A stretch of DNA of 64,000 nucleotides from Acidobacteriota bacterium (GCA_020439745.1 JAGQSC010000036.1:210613-274612), one strand, 5' to 3'. Positions 33,266 to 42,936 are shown, counted from the stretch's first letter. The notes: a model not told the origin generated them from the letters alone. Made by a program: numbers and translations.

Positions 33266-34252
33266 ATGAAGCGAATAGGTATGGTTTGGGATGCGGTTGG
33301 CAATACACCACTGGTGAAACTCAGGTCTTTGTCCGCATTAACTGGCTGCAATATTTTCGGAAAGGCCGAGTTCATGAACCCTGCCGGCAGTATCAAAGAC
33401 AGAGCGGCAAAGGGCATCATTGCGCGCGCTGAAAAAGAAGGCCGGCTTCAACAGGGTGGCGTGATTGTCGAAGGGACCGCAGGCAACACGGGTATTGGAC
33501 TGGTCACTCTAGCTGCTGAACGCGGTTATCGTGTCATTATCACGATGCCCAACAACCAAGCCGAAGAGAAATACAAGATGTTGGAAGCACTGGGTGCCGA
33601 GGTACGTGCGGTGCCCCCATGCCCGTTCGATTCACCGGATCATTTCTACCATTTGGCCAGGCGTATCGCGGAGGAAATTCCAGGCGCTATTTGGGCGGAC
33701 CAGTTCGAAAACACGGCCAATTCGGAAGCCCATCGCGAAACCACAGGCCCGGAAATATGGCGACAGCTCGACGGAAATGTAGATGTGCTTGTGGCGGCTT
33801 GTGGTACAGGCGGTACGCTAGGTGGGGTCAGTAGTTTCTTGAAGGAATGCAATCCCAATGTACATGTTGTGGCGGCCGATCCTATGGGTTCGGGCGTTTT
33901 TGATTACGTGACGAAAGGCGTATTTACCGGTGACGGCTCTAGTGTTACTGAGGGTGTTGGTATTAAACGGCTTACTGCGAATCTCAGGCGTGCGGTGATT
34001 GACGAAGCCCTAAGGGTAAGTGACCAGGAAATGATCGATATGCTGTTCCACGTAGCCAGGTTCGATGGGTTGTTTCTGGGGACTTCGTCTGCGTTGAATC
34101 TGTTTGCAGCCTACCAAATGGGCCTGCGACGAAAGGGAAGTGGCACCAATATCGTCACGTTTCTGTGTGATCACGGTTCTCGTTATGCCTCGAAACTACT
34201 GTCGAAAACATGGCGAGAAGAGAAGTCGTTAACACCCAGGCCGTTGAATTGA
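33266..34252 (+). CDS. cysK: Cysteine synthase A (O-acetylserine sulfhydrylase)
   Basis: The 328-residue PLP enzyme of fold type II makes L-cysteine from O-acetylserine and sulfide in the cytoplasm. Lys44 in NPAGSIKDRAA binds PLP, EGTAGNTGIGL forms the substrate loop, and GTGGTLGG binds the cofactor phosphate. The replacement of the usual TSGNTG by TAGNTG is seen in some cysteine synthase branches, so a related beta-replacement enzyme is possible. It starts 10 bases after the CpcT-like gene and leads into a small secreted protein gene. Confidence 0.88.
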   Translation: MKRIGMVWDAVGNTPLVKLRSLSALTGCNIFGKAEFMNPAGSIKDRAAKGIIARAEKEGRLQQGGVIVEGTAGNTGIGLVTLAAERGYRVIITMPNNQAEEKYKMLEALGAEVRAVPPCPFDSPDHFYHLARRIAEEIPGAIWADQFENTANSEAHRETTGPEIWRQLDGNVDVLVAACGTGGTLGGVSSFLKECNPNVHVVAADPMGSGVFDYVTKGVFTGDGSSVTEGVGIKRLTANLRRAVIDEALRVSDQEMIDMLFHVARFDGLFLGTSSALNLFAAYQMGLRRKGSGTNIVTFLCDHGSRYASKLLSKTWREEKSLTPRPLN

Positions 34253-34261
34253 GGAGTTCTT

Positions 34262-34777
34262 ATGACACTGTGGATGCTGTTGATTTTTCAACTTCCGCCC
34301 CAAATGAATGTGATGGCGGAGGGCCATGCGCCCACACCCTACAGTGCAGATGAAATCAGGGAGGGTTGTCCGGATGGGCGTACCACCAAAACTCGACTCT
34401 GGTCGGCAGAGTCGGGAACGACGGTGATGACGACGCGTTTCCATTCGGGGACCCCAGAACAGGCCACCTTTGAGGTGATATCGGCCAACGAGCAAGGTGA
34501 CCGTATCGGCCAACCTCAAGAAGGCAAAGCGGCATGGAGTGAATTGCAGCGACATGCATCCTTTCCCCGGGAACACACGACGATTGAAGAAGTGACCTTG
34601 GATGCGGACCTGGGCCCGAAGGCATGCTGGAAGTACACGGTTACCCAACCCGACAGCGCTCAGGCAATCGTCACCGAGTACTGGTTTGCAAAGGATCTTC
34701 CCGGTCCACCGATCTTGATGGTTCAGCGGGTGAATAATCGCAAGACCATGACCATGACCATGATCGAATCCAACTAA
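34262..34777 (+). CDS. Small secreted protein of unknown function
   Basis: I do not recognise this family. The 171 residues begin with a signal-like stretch (MTLWMLLIFQLPP). The mature part opens with HAPTPYSADEIREGCPDGR and is beta-rich with two cysteines, which could form one disulfide. It ends with a TMTMTM run coded by three copies of ACCATG. It starts nine bases after cysK and is probably co-transcribed with it. Confidence 0.7.
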   Translation: MTLWMLLIFQLPPQMNVMAEGHAPTPYSADEIREGCPDGRTTKTRLWSAESGTTVMTTRFHSGTPEQATFEVISANEQGDRIGQPQEGKAAWSELQRHASFPREHTTIEEVTLDADLGPKACWKYTVTQPDSAQAIVTEYWFAKDLPGPPILMVQRVNNRKTMTMTMIESN

Positions 34778-34837
34778 CTACTGAGCCCGATTGGTCTTTT
34801 TGTTACTGACGCTATATCTTGTAGTCAGAGGTGACTT

Positions 34838-35470
34838 ATGTGGATTTGGATTGCGTGTGTTTGGGCGGGCGAGATCACAACGGTGGGTCATGGACAGGTA
34901 TCGGTGGCACCCGATGCTGCACGAATTCAGATACAGTTGACGGCCGAAGATGAACAGGCGAGTAAAGCACTCGCCCAACTTTTTCGGACCAGTGAGGCCC
35001 TAATCGCAGATCTCATGGCTATGGGCATTGATGAAGCTGATTTGCGCACCCAGAATTTGAGCCTGGTTCCCAGTGCGGAGTGGCGCGATGGCCGCATTGT
35101 GCGTGAGTACTTCGTGGCAAGTCATAGCCTTTCGCTCATGCTGCGTCGACTTGACGATCTGGGCACCGTGGCCGATCGGCTGGTTGCCGGTAACCAGCGC
35201 CAATCCTTTTTTTTGCAACTTGTTATTAGTGATCCCGAACAGTGGCAACGCCTAGCACTGACGAGGGCCATGCAAAACGCGCGTATCAATGCCGAAATCA
35301 TGGTAGGCGCCGAAGAACGCGTGTTAGGCGACCCAGTGCAAATTGACGCGCGTGTCTCCCAGGTAACGCCCAACGATGAAGGCTACCGATTGGATGACGT
35401 TGCTGCGCCACCGATTTCGCCTGGGGAACAGATCGTGAGTGCTCAGGTCACGGTGACGTATGCCTTTTGA
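34838..35470 (+). CDS. SIMPL domain (DUF541) periplasmic protein
   Basis: The 210 residues carry a short N-terminal export signal (MWIWIACVWAGE) and then the SIMPL/DUF541 pattern: TTVGHGQVSVAPDAARIQIQL at the start, DEADLRTQNLSLVP near 65-80 and ISPGEQIVSAQVTVTYAF at the end. Proteins of this family form oligomeric rings in the periplasm or outer membrane and have poorly defined roles in stress. It is convergent with the carboxypeptidase gene, whose stop lies eight bases away. Confidence 0.88.
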   Translation: MWIWIACVWAGEITTVGHGQVSVAPDAARIQIQLTAEDEQASKALAQLFRTSEALIADLMAMGIDEADLRTQNLSLVPSAEWRDGRIVREYFVASHSLSLMLRRLDDLGTVADRLVAGNQRQSFFLQLVISDPEQWQRLALTRAMQNARINAEIMVGAEERVLGDPVQIDARVSQVTPNDEGYRLDDVAAPPISPGEQIVSAQVTVTYAF

Positions 35471-35478
35471 CCGAAGCA

Positions 35479-37029
35479 TTAAAGGCAGGGCCCCCACAGA
35501 GGTAAAACCAGCAACAGATCATCAAGGTTGACGAGTCCACTTCCATTGGTGTCGAAAATGCCTCCGGGTTGACCGAAATTATTGACGAGATTGACGTAGT
35601 CGAGCATGTCTACCCGTGTGGACGCGTTGAAATCGCCCATACAGAATTCACCCATGATCACCTCCAATTGCTGGGAGGTTGCATCAAGCGTTACCTGGTG
35701 CATGACAGGCGTATAGCCGTTGGCTGAAAACGCTAGATCATAGGTTCCCGGCGGTGCGAATAGGTGATATCGTCCAAATGCGCCACCGCTGGTGATTTGT
35801 TCACCGTTGGGAAAAGTCACGCCTTGGACGTCGATGATCGCTTCGATGGGGTCGCCCGTCTGAGCATCTCTCACATGACCCCACAACGGGATCGGTCTTT
35901 CAAGGAGATGCAAGGTGCCGGGCCACACCAAGGACGCTTCGGACTGGGCGCTGACGTATGTAGGTTGAAACGAAGTCGCTGTTTCCGTGAGGAATCCAAA
36001 TGTACCCCGAGTTCCGAACTGCCACTGATAGTGCTCGCCATCTGCGCTTGGGGCCCGGATTTCACCTATGTAACCGGACTGCATAGAGAGCGTGATTGCT
36101 TCACTCTGCCAAAAACTCAGCCAGGGGTGAGTGAGACAAGCATAGCCGTACAGAACTTCTCGTCCAAAGGAATGAAAGTCGAGTAACTTGGCAAAATGGC
36201 GGTCCATTGACCATGCAATCATGGTTTGGGTCTCAGCTTCTGAATTGGCTGAGGGCCCTTTATAGGATTCGGACGATGGATTAGTGCTTCCTGAACAACC
36301 ACTTGTCCAGCCAAATTCGTAGTTTCGGTTGAGGTCAACACCGATACCTCCGCCAAACACGCGACGGTTCTTGCGCCACAAGTTGTCCACATTGAAGACA
36401 TGAACGTAACCGTCAGGGTTCCACACGGGAGCGATCCAGATCTCATATTGATCCACCAATGCCGTGATCTGGGGGTCGATGCCGTAAAGTGTGGTCAGCT
36501 TTTCAAGGGCATCCAGAGCGATAACGGGTGTGACGATCTCTCGGGCATGGTGGTTCGAAACAAGGAGAAAGACGGGTTCATCTTCGTCTGAGTTCACGTT
36601 ATCTGAAATCTTGATAGCATAGATGGACCGTCCTTCGACGGTGGTGGGAGCACTGTAGGTTGCAGTGAGGTTGACCACTTTAGCAATGTTGGGGAAGTTG
36701 GCTTCGGTCTGAGTCATGGAGTCCACGATTTGGCTTAAGTCCAGATAACCAGTGGGTATGGTGCCTCGTGAAACATCGGGATGAATGTCTCGAAGGGGTT
36801 GGCCTTGACCAACCAAATCCACCGCGTAACCGGCACTGCGTAACTGTGCGAGTTCTTCAGCACTCAACACAACATCTACAAATCGGTCGGCGACTTGCCA
36901 AATGTCAAAACCCATGAGATCAAGCTGGTCCGCCAAATACCTGGCATCGTCTGTGTTCACGCGGCCAAGACGCAACGTCTCAGCACCAAAGCTAGGCATA
37001 AGTGCCAAGAAGCCAATTAGGTACTTCAT
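35479..37029 (-). CDS. Secreted M14 zinc carboxypeptidase with regulatory and dockerin-like C-terminal parts
   Basis: The ATG at 37029 is preceded by GGAGG and starts a signal peptide (MKYLIGFLALMPSFG). The M14 catalytic domain shows zinc ligands in NHHARE (His161, Glu164) and DFHSFG (His286), VDLNRNYEFGW for substrate binding, and the catalytic Glu349 in LTETATS. A carboxypeptidase-regulatory beta sandwich follows (IDVQGVTFPNGE). The last 55 residues hold two calcium-loop repeats (GDFNASTRVDMLDYVNLV and DTNGSGLVNLDDLLLV), resembling a dockerin. It would remove C-terminal amino acids from peptides outside the cell. Confidence 0.92.
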   Translation of the reverse strand: MKYLIGFLALMPSFGAETLRLGRVNTDDARYLADQLDLMGFDIWQVADRFVDVVLSAEELAQLRSAGYAVDLVGQGQPLRDIHPDVSRGTIPTGYLDLSQIVDSMTQTEANFPNIAKVVNLTATYSAPTTVEGRSIYAIKISDNVNSDEDEPVFLLVSNHHAREIVTPVIALDALEKLTTLYGIDPQITALVDQYEIWIAPVWNPDGYVHVFNVDNLWRKNRRVFGGGIGVDLNRNYEFGWTSGCSGSTNPSSESYKGPSANSEAETQTMIAWSMDRHFAKLLDFHSFGREVLYGYACLTHPWLSFWQSEAITLSMQSGYIGEIRAPSADGEHYQWQFGTRGTFGFLTETATSFQPTYVSAQSEASLVWPGTLHLLERPIPLWGHVRDAQTGDPIEAIIDVQGVTFPNGEQITSGGAFGRYHLFAPPGTYDLAFSANGYTPVMHQVTLDATSQQLEVIMGEFCMGDFNASTRVDMLDYVNLVNNFGQPGGIFDTNGSGLVNLDDLLLVLPLWGPCL

Positions 37030-37054
37030 CGGAATCCTCCCCAAGGGTTGCTAC

Positions 37055-38086
37055 TTATGCGGTCAAGAATGCCAATAGGGCAATGATGCTGGCAAATGGG
37101 ATCATAGTGCCGAAATAACAGGTCATAAGCAAGAAGTACTTGACCAGTGTTCTTATCCATCCCTGTTGGTAGACGCGTTTGAGCGACAAGTACATGTAGA
37201 CTTGCGGGACGAAAATACAGCTCAACACCGTTGAAACGACCACCCACGTCCCGTCAAATATCAGATTGAAAATGATCACGCAAGTGATGAAAACAAACAG
37301 AAATGCATGGTAGTGAAAGGCAAAGATCAAATGGTCCAGATAGAAAGGGTCCCGGCGAATGTAAAGCAGCTTCAGGAACAGGGCGAAAAGGGGCATGATC
37401 AAGAGCAGCGCTTTGGAGAGCACGCGAAATAACTGGTTTACGAATAGGCGCGCCGCTTCATCTTCATCTAAATGCTCAAACCGCGCTTCTTGCCGTTTCA
37501 CAAGCTCATTGATTTTCCGGCCAAGAAACGTGTCGTTACCCTCTAATCCAGTATCAACGTTGAATTTGTGTTTCTTGTTCTTCGCTGGTGATGCTGGGTT
37601 GGGTTGTTCGGTATCTGGATCCTGATTATCAGTGGCTTGGTCTGTAGGTTTGTTTGGGTCATCGACACCCTGCTCGGTAGTCTCTGCGTCGGTCTTGATC
37701 ACAATGTCGCGGTTAATGGGCATGGAATAGTGAATCGTGACGAAGAAGATCAAGCTGGAGAAAATGAAGAGTCTCAATGGAGGAACAAATCGCACGCGAT
37801 GACCCAACATGAAACTTTCCGTGAGTGCGCCTGGCTTGATAAACAATGGTTTCAGCGTGCGAAACAACTTGGAATCAAACGTAAAGACATCGCCCATAAA
37901 ATCATGAGCTAGTGATTTGAATGAAATGCGCAGGTCTCGAGTGCTTTGGCCGCATTGCGGGCAAAACGCAGCCTCCACAGGATGTTCGCAGTTGAGACAG
38001 GTATCTCCTTGTACAGGCAAGTCCTCAGAACTTTGCGCCGGTTCCTTCAACGGCTCGGTTGGCATTGGTTCGGGTGCCTCACTCAT
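37055..38086 (-). CDS. DUF3667 family zinc-ribbon membrane protein (long form)
   Basis: The 343 residues begin with an acidic, proline-rich tail, then a zinc ribbon (CLNCEHPV, CPQCGQS), the conserved block FDSKLFRTLKPLFIKPGALTESFMLGHRVRFVPPLRLFIF, and membrane helices. Between the first and second helices lies a 100-residue hydrophilic insert rich in Asp, Glu, Gln and Asn that the short relative at 5994-6716 lacks. Function is unknown. It begins two bases after the fhs stop, so it is probably co-transcribed with fhs. Confidence 0.87.
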   Translation of the reverse strand: MSEAPEPMPTEPLKEPAQSSEDLPVQGDTCLNCEHPVEAAFCPQCGQSTRDLRISFKSLAHDFMGDVFTFDSKLFRTLKPLFIKPGALTESFMLGHRVRFVPPLRLFIFSSLIFFVTIHYSMPINRDIVIKTDAETTEQGVDDPNKPTDQATDNQDPDTEQPNPASPAKNKKHKFNVDTGLEGNDTFLGRKINELVKRQEARFEHLDEDEAARLFVNQLFRVLSKALLLIMPLFALFLKLLYIRRDPFYLDHLIFAFHYHAFLFVFITCVIIFNLIFDGTWVVVSTVLSCIFVPQVYMYLSLKRVYQQGWIRTLVKYFLLMTCYFGTMIPFASIIALLAFLTA

Positions 38087-38088
38087 GC

Positions 38089-39831
38089 TCAGAACAATCC
38101 CCGAATGACCCCGGTTTCTGGATCCAAATCCACGTCCATAAACGCTGGCCGAGACGGTAGGCCTGGCATGGTTTGCATAGCGCCAAGCAGTGGGTAGATG
38201 AATCCAGCGCCCGCGCTCAGACGAACTTCACGAACGGGCAGAGTGAAGCCCTTGGGATCTCCTTTCAACTTGGGATCATGAGAAATACTCAAATGACTTT
38301 TGGCCATACAAATGGGCAAGGTACCAAAACCCAGCTTTTCATACTTAGCGATTTGACGTTCCGCTGTCTGTTCGTAAATCACCTTGCCTGCAGAATAGAC
38401 TTGCTTGGCGATCACTTCAATTTTGTCTTTGATGGTTCCCTCCAACGGATAGAGGAACTGAAAGTTGTTTGGTTTTTCACACGCAGCGACCACAGCTTGC
38501 GCAAATTCGATCGCCCCTTCGCCACCTTTAGCCCAGTAGTCACCAACCACAGCCGTATCTGCTCCTGACTCAAGTGCCCGCTTCTTCACCAGTTCAACTT
38601 CGCGGTCTGAATCGGAAGGGAATCGATTGATCACGACCACTGCGGGTACGCCAAACCTGGACACAATTCTCAAGTGTGCGTTCAGATTACTGCATCCGGC
38701 TTCAACAAGTTCTAAGTTCTCCTCGGTATAGGCCTTGTCCAAAGTCCTACCGGGCACGGCCTTGGGGCCTCCACCGTGCATCTTCAATGCCCGAACGGTG
38801 CACACCACGACGACTGCGTCTGGCTTCAGTCCCGAGTATCTGCACTTGATGTTGAAGAACTTCTCCATACCTATGTCGGCGCCGAATCCACTTTCTGTGA
38901 CCACATAATCAGCCATGCGAAGCGCCATTTGATCGGCGATGATCGAACTGTTTCCCTGTGCGATGTTGGCAAAGGGGCCGGTGTGAACGAACGCAGGTTG
39001 GCCTTCCAGTGTTTGCATGAGGTTGGGCAGGAGCGCGTCTTTGAGGAGAACCGTGACCGCCCCGGCTACACCAAGGTCTTCGCACGTGATGGGCTGACCT
39101 TTTTTGGAAAACGCGACAATAACACGAGAAACTCTTTGTCTTAGGTCGGCAAGTCCTGTGCTGTTCGCGAGGATCGCCATCAGTTCAGAGGCGGCAGTAA
39201 TGTCGAAGCCAGACTCCCTTGGGTAACCGTCTGCGCTTCCACCAAGACCCAAGACGATTTGACGCAGAGCACGGTCGTTTGCATCGACTACACGCGTCCA
39301 ATTGATGTTGTAGGGGTCGATGTCTAGCCGAGCTAATCCAAGTTGTTCCAACTTGGCATCGTTCAGTTTGTGTTCGTGGTAAAGGCGGGCATCCAGGGCG
39401 GCCGCTATGGTGTTATGAGCAATACTAATGGCATGGAAGTCACCCGTAAGGTGAAGATTGAAATCTTCCATTGGAATGATTTGGCTATATCCGCCTCCAG
39501 CTGCGCCGCCTTTGATGCCAAAAGTGGGGCCCAAACTAGGTTGGCGTATGCAGATCATTGACTTCTTGCCGATGCGTGCCAGCCCCTGCGTCAATCCAAT
39601 GGCAGTCACCGTTTTCCCTTCGCCAAATGGCGTTGGCGTGATACAGGTCACATCGATGTACTTTCCTAAAGGCCGATGACTGAACTTGTCTAGAACTGAG
39701 AGCTTGACTTTAGCTTTGTATCTTCCATATCGATGAACGTCACTGTCCTCGAGGCCGATGGTCTGTGCGATGTCCAAGATGTGCTGCCGTGTGGCGGATT
39801 GGGCAATTTCAAGGTCTGAAGGAAAACTCAT
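38089..39831 (-). CDS. fhs: Formate-tetrahydrofolate ligase
   Basis: The enzyme makes 10-formyl-tetrahydrofolate from formate, THF and ATP. The start at 39831 has AGGAG seven bases upstream and gives 580 residues, slightly longer than the usual 555-560. Visible are the ATP loop TPFGEGKT, the conserved RQPSLGPTFGIKGGAAGGGY and HLTGDFHAI blocks, and the C-terminal SAGAGFIYPLLGAMQTMPGLP. It supplies one-carbon units for purines and fMet-tRNA. It is divergent from a hydrolase gene whose start lies only 18 bases away. Confidence 0.96.
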   Translation of the reverse strand: MSFPSDLEIAQSATRQHILDIAQTIGLEDSDVHRYGRYKAKVKLSVLDKFSHRPLGKYIDVTCITPTPFGEGKTVTAIGLTQGLARIGKKSMICIRQPSLGPTFGIKGGAAGGGYSQIIPMEDFNLHLTGDFHAISIAHNTIAAALDARLYHEHKLNDAKLEQLGLARLDIDPYNINWTRVVDANDRALRQIVLGLGGSADGYPRESGFDITAASELMAILANSTGLADLRQRVSRVIVAFSKKGQPITCEDLGVAGAVTVLLKDALLPNLMQTLEGQPAFVHTGPFANIAQGNSSIIADQMALRMADYVVTESGFGADIGMEKFFNIKCRYSGLKPDAVVVVCTVRALKMHGGGPKAVPGRTLDKAYTEENLELVEAGCSNLNAHLRIVSRFGVPAVVVINRFPSDSDREVELVKKRALESGADTAVVGDYWAKGGEGAIEFAQAVVAACEKPNNFQFLYPLEGTIKDKIEVIAKQVYSAGKVIYEQTAERQIAKYEKLGFGTLPICMAKSHLSISHDPKLKGDPKGFTLPVREVRLSAGAGFIYPLLGAMQTMPGLPSRPAFMDVDLDPETGVIRGLF

Positions 39832-39849
39832 GCTAGGCTCCTGAAAAAC

Positions 39850-40491
39850 ATGAATGGTATGGAGCACAGATTGGAATTTCTAGATCATGGCCCCAAGGAT
39901 AGCCTTCACCGAATCGTGCTGGCACATGGTGCCGGCGCGCCGATGGACTCGCCATTCCTAGATTCTATGTCCAAACATCTGGTGAATAAAGGATTTCGCG
40001 TTGTTCGGTTCGAGTTTCCGTATATGCGGTTGCGCCGTAGTGGCGGATCCAAGCGTCCTCCCGATGCCTTGCCAGTGCTTATGAACCATTGGCGACAAGT
40101 CATGGAACACCTGGGCAATCCAGAGACCTGGATTGTGGGTGGCAAATCAATGGGCGGAAGAATTGCCAGTCTAGTTGCAGATCAGCTTAGTGTTAAGGGT
40201 TTGGTGTGTCTGGGATATCCGCTACATCCTCCCGGTCGTCCTGACAAGCTTCGTGCTGATCACCTGGTTCAGCTCAACACGCCCATGCTTATCGTTCAAG
40301 GCGAGCGCGATCCTTTTGGTACCGCGTCGGAATTCAGGGCTCTTTCATTGTCTCCGAATATCATGTGGCGTTGGTTACCGGATGGAGACCATTCGTTAAA
40401 ACCTGGAAAACGATCGGGATTCGACTACGATGAGCATCTAGCCAAGGCCGCAACCGAAATTTACTCATTTGCGGTTGGACTCACCTCATGA
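39850..40491 (+). CDS. Cytoplasmic alpha/beta hydrolase of the KANL3/TEX30-like family
   Basis: The 213 residues have no signal peptide. They show an alpha/beta hydrolase core: LAHGAGAPMDSPF for the oxyanion region, the nucleophile elbow GGKSMGGR (Ser), the acid in GERDPFG and the histidine in DGDHSLKP. The GxSMGGR elbow with RFEFPYM is typical of the small KANL3/Tex30-like hydrolases, whose substrates are unknown. Its end overlaps the convergent gene by 31 bases and its start nearly abuts the fhs start. Confidence 0.82.
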   Translation: MNGMEHRLEFLDHGPKDSLHRIVLAHGAGAPMDSPFLDSMSKHLVNKGFRVVRFEFPYMRLRRSGGSKRPPDALPVLMNHWRQVMEHLGNPETWIVGGKSMGGRIASLVADQLSVKGLVCLGYPLHPPGRPDKLRADHLVQLNTPMLIVQGERDPFGTASEFRALSLSPNIMWRWLPDGDHSLKPGKRSGFDYDEHLAKAATEIYSFAVGLTS

Positions 40492-41852
40492 TCAATCAAT
40501 TCCTGCCACTGGGCATGGTCATGCAGTGGAAGTAGCTGGGGATCGTTTGCGAATTCGTCTGGCACGAGACCCAACTCAATGGCCCTTTTCAGAGTTTCTA
40601 AGGCTCTCGTGCTGTCACCAGTTTGAACCCATGCTCTGGCTAACCTCAATTGAAGTTGCGGCGATTTAGGATCAGCAAGAGCGGCGATTTCAGCAAAAAA
40701 GCAAGAGGTTTCCCAATCTTGGCGGTTGCTGGCGGAAAGGGAAGCGACTGTGCACTCATAAATGATGTTGGCCAGCAAACGTCTCACGTGGGGCGTTGAT
40801 TCTGGGCCGGCTTGAATGGCGCGTGCGGATGCAATCTGCATTTGCCACCAATTGAGCTCCTTTTCTCGTTGGTTAGACTTCATAGGACCGCGCAGAACAC
40901 GCTCCATTCGTTTTGCTTGTTTCTTGACGAGATTGGATTCGCGTTTGTGGTGTTCTTTCTGAGCCCTTCTCTGCTGCTGAAACCTTGGGTCGGACTCTTG
41001 TGTCTCGATCAGCTCCTGCCACTGGAGTTCGTTTGGGTAGAGTCTGGCCAAAGAAGCTGCGAGGTCACGTGCATTCAAGATATTGCCGGACTCTACCCAT
41101 TGATTCAGGCGATCCAACAAGCGTTCCCTGCTGGGATTGGTCGGTATTTTTGCCGAAGCCAGACCGCTAGTGACCGCCTGCAATTGCAACCAATCGAATG
41201 CGTCCATGAACGCCGCTGCGGTGGGCCATCCATATTCACCTTGGTACGAAACCGCATGGTGCCACCATCCCAACTCGTCAAGTTGGCGATGTAGTGCGTC
41301 GAGTTCATACCCATTGGGCCCAACGGTGCTGGTTATGCTCACCAAAGCGAGATCACTTCGTTCTAAGTTTCCCTTGTGTCTCGTGCCCAGACCGGCATGG
41401 CACAAGACGATCGCTGATGGGCGCTTCGTCAGCAATGCGAAATCCGCACAGGCGCGCGCACTTTCTCCCAATCCCACCAGCGTTAATCGAAAAGGATCGA
41501 GCTTGAGGCGTTCGCGCATGTCCTCCCAAACGGCGTCTAATGCCCGTGATTGACCCGGCCAATCTAGGTCTCTAGCTTGGTTGGATGATGCCACTACGTA
41601 ACCAAAAGTCTCTGCAACCTGGATGAGGTTACCGACGGCTTGGGATGCTCGTGCCTCTGGATCGAAAACAATGATGGTTGGCCATTTTTGATCGCTTGAG
41701 TAATGGGCAGGAAGGTAAAGGCAATAGTCCTGATCAGGAACGTTCTTGGCTACAATGCGCGGTATCAACTCGCCTGTTTTCAGTTCAGTTTGGGATGTGG
41801 TTAGTGTGAGTTGACACGACAGGCCCCAAAAAAGGACGATGGCTTGAATCAT
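40461..41852 (-). CDS. Secreted hydrolase-like protein with C-terminal TPR region
   Basis: A signal peptide (MIQAIVLFWGLSCQLTLT) precedes an alpha/beta hydrolase-like domain (YCLYLPAHYSSDQKWPTIIVFDPEA, then LTLVGLGESARACADFALL). At the elbow the expected GxSxG reads GLGESA, so the nucleophile motif is altered and activity is uncertain. A charged, coiled linker (about 290-345) leads to a C-terminal TPR-like unit (SPQLQLRLARAWVQTGDSTRALETLKRAIEL). The function is unknown. A serine-esterase ancestor that became a scaffold is one reading. Confidence 0.7.
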   Translation of the reverse strand: MIQAIVLFWGLSCQLTLTTSQTELKTGELIPRIVAKNVPDQDYCLYLPAHYSSDQKWPTIIVFDPEARASQAVGNLIQVAETFGYVVASSNQARDLDWPGQSRALDAVWEDMRERLKLDPFRLTLVGLGESARACADFALLTKRPSAIVLCHAGLGTRHKGNLERSDLALVSITSTVGPNGYELDALHRQLDELGWWHHAVSYQGEYGWPTAAAFMDAFDWLQLQAVTSGLASAKIPTNPSRERLLDRLNQWVESGNILNARDLAASLARLYPNELQWQELIETQESDPRFQQQRRAQKEHHKRESNLVKKQAKRMERVLRGPMKSNQREKELNWWQMQIASARAIQAGPESTPHVRRLLANIIYECTVASLSASNRQDWETSCFFAEIAALADPKSPQLQLRLARAWVQTGDSTRALETLKRAIELGLVPDEFANDPQLLPLHDHAQWQELIDHEVSPTANE

Positions 41853-41910
41853 CTTGATCCCCCTGCACCAGATTCAAACATACGTGCAGGCGTAGGGCTT
41901 GGTTGCCGTC

Positions 41911-42816
41911 TCAAAAGAGGCGGTCTCCACAATGGGTCTTGAATGACGCGACGATTGCCTCGCCATGATTGGGGTGCGTGGCAAATACGAAACCTCGATG
42001 ATGAACAAAGGTTGAATCTGCCCGATTGAGTTCCAGCGGGTTACCGTAGATATCTGAAACCCAGCCCCCCGCGCCGGTGACAATGGAGGCAATGGCACCC
42101 ATGTCCCATAGTGAGACGCCTTTCTCCCGACGTGGCAAACCGACGTAAAGTGAAGGGCCGTCGTGGGTGACCAAATTGCAGCCTTTGTGTACGGGTGAAC
42201 CCACAACCACCGGGGCGATTTTCTTCACAGCTGTGGCATTCTTCAAATCGCGACACAACAGATGCCAAACGGCATTTCGTTCGGCTGGAAAAAATTCCGC
42301 CTCAGATAGCCACAACGTCAGGTTGGATTCAGGGGATCGATCACACCGTACCTGCACGCCATTTACCTGAGTTTCTTGTTGGTGAATGCCTACCAGAAAC
42401 TGATCAAGTGCAGGCAAAAAGACCACGCCTAAGACAGGTGTGCCGTCCTTTTTTATGAGACCGATGGAGACACCGAACGAATTGTTGTGATCCATAAACC
42501 CACGCGTCCCGTCCATGGGGTCAATGAGCAGGGTGTAAGGCTTGGTGAATCGCTCCGAGACGGCATGATCGGTCATTTCTTCGGCAAGAACGGCTATGTC
42601 GGCCATCAACTGAGAGTGATGGGGTGCATCCAAATGGTTGAAGATAATGTCCTGCGCATCGTGATCGGCTTGAGTGACTACATCGCCCGTTCTTGTCCCA
42701 ATTCCTTTATTGAATACCTGGTAGTCCCCGCCGTAGTGTTCCAAGATCCGTTTTCCAGCGTCTCGCGCTGCCTGTTTTAGCAGGCCCAGCAAGGGGCGAA
42801 ACTGTTCCGAACCCAC
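41911..42816 (-). CDS. CysQ/inositol-monophosphatase family phosphatase
   Basis: The metal-dependent phosphatase has the family motifs: VLAEEMTD (first metal ligand), LIDPMDGTRGFM and the C-terminal SLWDMGAIASIVTGAGG. Members hydrolyse 3'-phosphoadenosine 5'-phosphate, inositol phosphates or related compounds. The similarity pattern of TRTGDVVTQADHDAQ favours the PAP phosphatase (CysQ/HAL2) branch. I start it at GTG 42816 because GGAGGA lies five bases upstream; an ATG at 42867 would add 17 very basic residues without a proper ribosome-binding site. Confidence 0.85.
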   Translation of the reverse strand: MGSEQFRPLLGLLKQAARDAGKRILEHYGGDYQVFNKGIGTRTGDVVTQADHDAQDIIFNHLDAPHHSQLMADIAVLAEEMTDHAVSERFTKPYTLLIDPMDGTRGFMDHNNSFGVSIGLIKKDGTPVLGVVFLPALDQFLVGIHQQETQVNGVQVRCDRSPESNLTLWLSEAEFFPAERNAVWHLLCRDLKNATAVKKIAPVVVGSPVHKGCNLVTHDGPSLYVGLPRREKGVSLWDMGAIASIVTGAGGWVSDIYGNPLELNRADSTFVHHRGFVFATHPNHGEAIVASFKTHCGDRLF

Positions 42817-42936
42817 GCATTTCCTCCGGGCCAGACGCTTGGTGCGCCTGATTGAAATGTTCGTCATTCCTTAGTTTCTGTGTCGGTTTTTGATTATAGC
42901 TCAGGCTCTCTGGGCTGCTTGCTCTAAATGGGGGCC

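Noticed and set aside
34745..34762. Three tandem ACCATG units
   Set aside because: A short coding repeat (Thr-Met) at the end of a small secreted protein; too short to be a regulatory or mobile repeat.
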